From CAYLNK01 sp964384675 (lineage in GTDB: Bacteria; Acidobacteriota; Thermoanaerobaculia; UBA5066): a DNA stretch of 15,384 bases. How positions within the stretch are numbered: position 1 is the first letter of the stretch; every line of letters starts with the position of its first letter. Where the stretch lies: assembly GCA_964384675.1 (NCBI GenBank), contig CAYLNK010000143.1, positions 1-15,384 on the forward strand. Reading direction: 5' to 3'. The notes under the pieces were generated by a model. That model did not search any database and had not been told where the DNA came from. It worked only from the letters and a program-made list of their open reading frames with translations. Position numbers and translations under genes: made by a program. Below are positions 14,110-15,384 of this stretch, in pieces.

Positions 14110-15384
14110 CTACCCCGGGAGGGAGACGCGGAACGTCGTCCCTTCGCCCGGGGGGCTCTCCGCCTGGACGCGTCCGCCCATCGCTTCCACGAGCTCCTTC
14201 ACGATCGCGAGGCCGAGCCCCGTGCCGCTCCCGGAGCCTCCGTGGAAGAAGCGCTCGAAGAGCCGTGGCAGGTCCCCCTGGTCGATGCCGGGCCCGGTGT
14301 CCCGCACCTCGATCACGACCCCGTCGCCGGAGACGCCCGCCCGGAGGGCGACGATCCCTCCCGGCGCGGCGTGCCGGAGCGCGTTGTGCAGGAGGTTCCC
14401 GACGACCTGTGCCAGGCGGCGCGCGTCGCCCCGAGCCCGGGGAAGCCCGGACGGGAGGTCCGTCACCAGCTCGAGCCGCGCCTGCTGCCACAGGAGCGGA
14501 CGGAACGTCTCGGCCACGCCGGAGAGGAGCCGCGCGACGTCGATCGGCTCCCGCGCCACGTCGAGCTTCCCCACGTCGGCGCGCGCCAGCGTGAAGAGGT
14601 CCTCGAGGAGCGCCTCCAGCCGCTCCACCTCGCGGCGGAGGGGCTCGGCGCCGTCGAGGCTCTCGACCTGCACCTTGAGAGCCGTCAGGGGCGTACGGAC
14701 CTCGTGAGAGACGTTGACGAGGAGCTGCCGCCGCGACTCCAGGAGCGCCGCGACGCGGTCCCTCTCGGTGCCCACGGCTCCCAGCGCGGACTGGAGGCGT
14801 GCCGCCATGTCGTTCAGGTGCGCCTGCAAGCGCGCGACCTCGTCGCGTCCCTCCACGGGACGCGGCGCGAACGTGCGTCCGTCGCGGATCGCGACGGCCT
14901 GCTCCATCAGCCCCTCGAGGCGGCGCACGGTGCCTCGCGTCACGCGGAGCGCGACGAGGAGGAGCGGCGGCAGCAGGACCAGGAGCGACACCCCGAGGAC
15001 CGCGGCCGCGATCCACAGCTTCGGGAGGAGCCCGATGACGAGCTCGAGCGCGACCCCTTCGCGCAGGCCAGCCCCGGGCGGGAGGAACGCGCGCACCTGT
15101 GCCGAGCCCGTGAACCGCAGGACCAGGGGAAGGAGGGCGGCGGCCAGGACGGCGGCCAGGACGACGAGCTGCGCCCGCGCGAGCCCCCATCCCAGGCTCG
15201 CCTCGGCGCGGCGGCGAAAGGCGGCCAGCAGCCAACGGAGGAGCCGCGTCCCGAGAAAGACCAGCCAGCCGAGCGTGACGTACGCGATCCCGACGATCTC
15301 TCGAGGCAGCGTCAGACCCGGGCCGAGCCAGGCGGCCCGGACCGCGTCCGCGCCGAGGAAGACCGCCGCGAGCGCGACGACTCC
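14110..15384 (-). CDS. Membrane sensor histidine kinase with HAMP domain, 5'-partial
   Basis: The frame is open through the right window edge, giving 424 visible residues. A GTG at 15096 is possible but would drop three hydrophobic segments that are in frame upstream, so the true start is probably outside. Visible membrane segments lie at about 15340-15384, 15229-15297, 15112-15174 and 14947-15018. The last two are joined by only about 30 residues, so there is no large external sensor domain. A HAMP-like linker follows, then the H-box LLVNVSHEVRTPLTALK (His codon 14706-14704), N-box NLLHNALRHA, DTGPGI, LFERFF, and GTGLGLAIVKELVEAMGG, ending with TFRVSLPG. All catalytic boxes are intact. It is the first visible gene of a kinase-ATPase-permease run, so it likely controls that ABC transporter through a response regulator that should lie beyond the right edge. 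Its ligand is unknown. Confidence 0.9.
   Translation of the reverse strand, partial: GVVALAAVFLGADAVRAAWLGPGLTLPREIVGIAYVTLGWLVFLGTRLLRWLLAAFRRRAEASLGWGLARAQLVVLAAVLAAALLPLVLRFTGSAQVRAFLPPGAGLREGVALELVIGLLPKLWIAAAVLGVSLLVLLPPLLLVALRVTRGTVRRLEGLMEQAVAIRDGRTFAPRPVEGRDEVARLQAHLNDMAARLQSALGAVGTERDRVAALLESRRQLLVNVSHEVRTPLTALKVQVESLDGAEPLRREVERLEALLEDLFTLARADVGKLDVAREPIDVARLLSGVAETFRPLLWQQARLELVTDLPSGLPRARGDARRLAQVVGNLLHNALRHAAPGGIVALRAGVSGDGVVIEVRDTGPGIDQGDLPRLFERFFHGGSGSGTGLGLAIVKELVEAMGGRVQAESPPGEGTTFRVSLPG

Noticed and set aside
1..15384. CRISPR array, tRNA/rRNA genes, prophage or transposase genes
   Set aside because: No regularly spaced direct repeats, no cloverleaf or rRNA-like segments, and no mobile-element proteins were found on either strand.

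Overview
The window is GC-rich bacterial chromosome (about 70% G+C by eye) with tightly packed genes, overlapping stop/start codons and many GTG/TTG starts. The gene style fits a large-genome soil or sediment bacterium: soluble multi-domain histidine kinases, an exported PQQ-type dehydrogenase with PKD and Ig-like modules and a C-terminal 'VLDTR ... DVVGYF' domain, and a GGGGTCAGGT-type palindrome. Acidobacteriota is my best guess, but this is weak inference; no rRNA, tRNA or other marker gene is present.

Layout. Left edge (1-2253, +): a PAS-GAF-GAF histidine kinase whose N-terminus lies outside the window. It converges, across only 12 bases, on a run of six closely spaced minus-strand genes (11604 down to 2266), read in transcription order: BASS-type transporter, two half-transporters of a heterodimeric ABC exporter (overlapping by 4 bases), secreted PQQ-dependent dehydrogenase, FHA-GAF histidine kinase, DEDDh exonuclease. 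Gaps in this run are 30, -4, 18, 24 and 4 bases, so it could be one transcript. Divergent from it, after 39 bases, is a lone plus-strand heme-oxygenase-family gene (11644-12300). A 60-base palindromic element starts on the last base of that gene's stop codon. The right part (12365-15384, all minus) reads: membrane histidine kinase (N-terminus beyond the right edge), BcrA-like ABC ATPase, ABC-2 permease, a typical sensor-plus-efflux/immunity arrangement.

How the genes work together. Three histidine kinases but no response regulator lie in the window; the right-hand kinase probably has its regulator just beyond the right edge. The two soluble kinases have near-identical catalytic cores behind different sensor modules. 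The two ABC exporter subunits carry complementary deviations (Asp for the catalytic Glu in one, altered signature motif in the other), as expected for an asymmetric heterodimer.

The most unusual item is the heme-oxygenase-family protein. It keeps the fold signature and several propionate-contacting positions but has Gln where the proximal heme-ligand His should be, and lacks the distal GDLSGGQ motif (it has TGLATTQ). It is probably not a conventional heme oxygenase. I see no CRISPR array, prophage, transposase or RNA gene. No complete new system can be demonstrated from the sequence alone.
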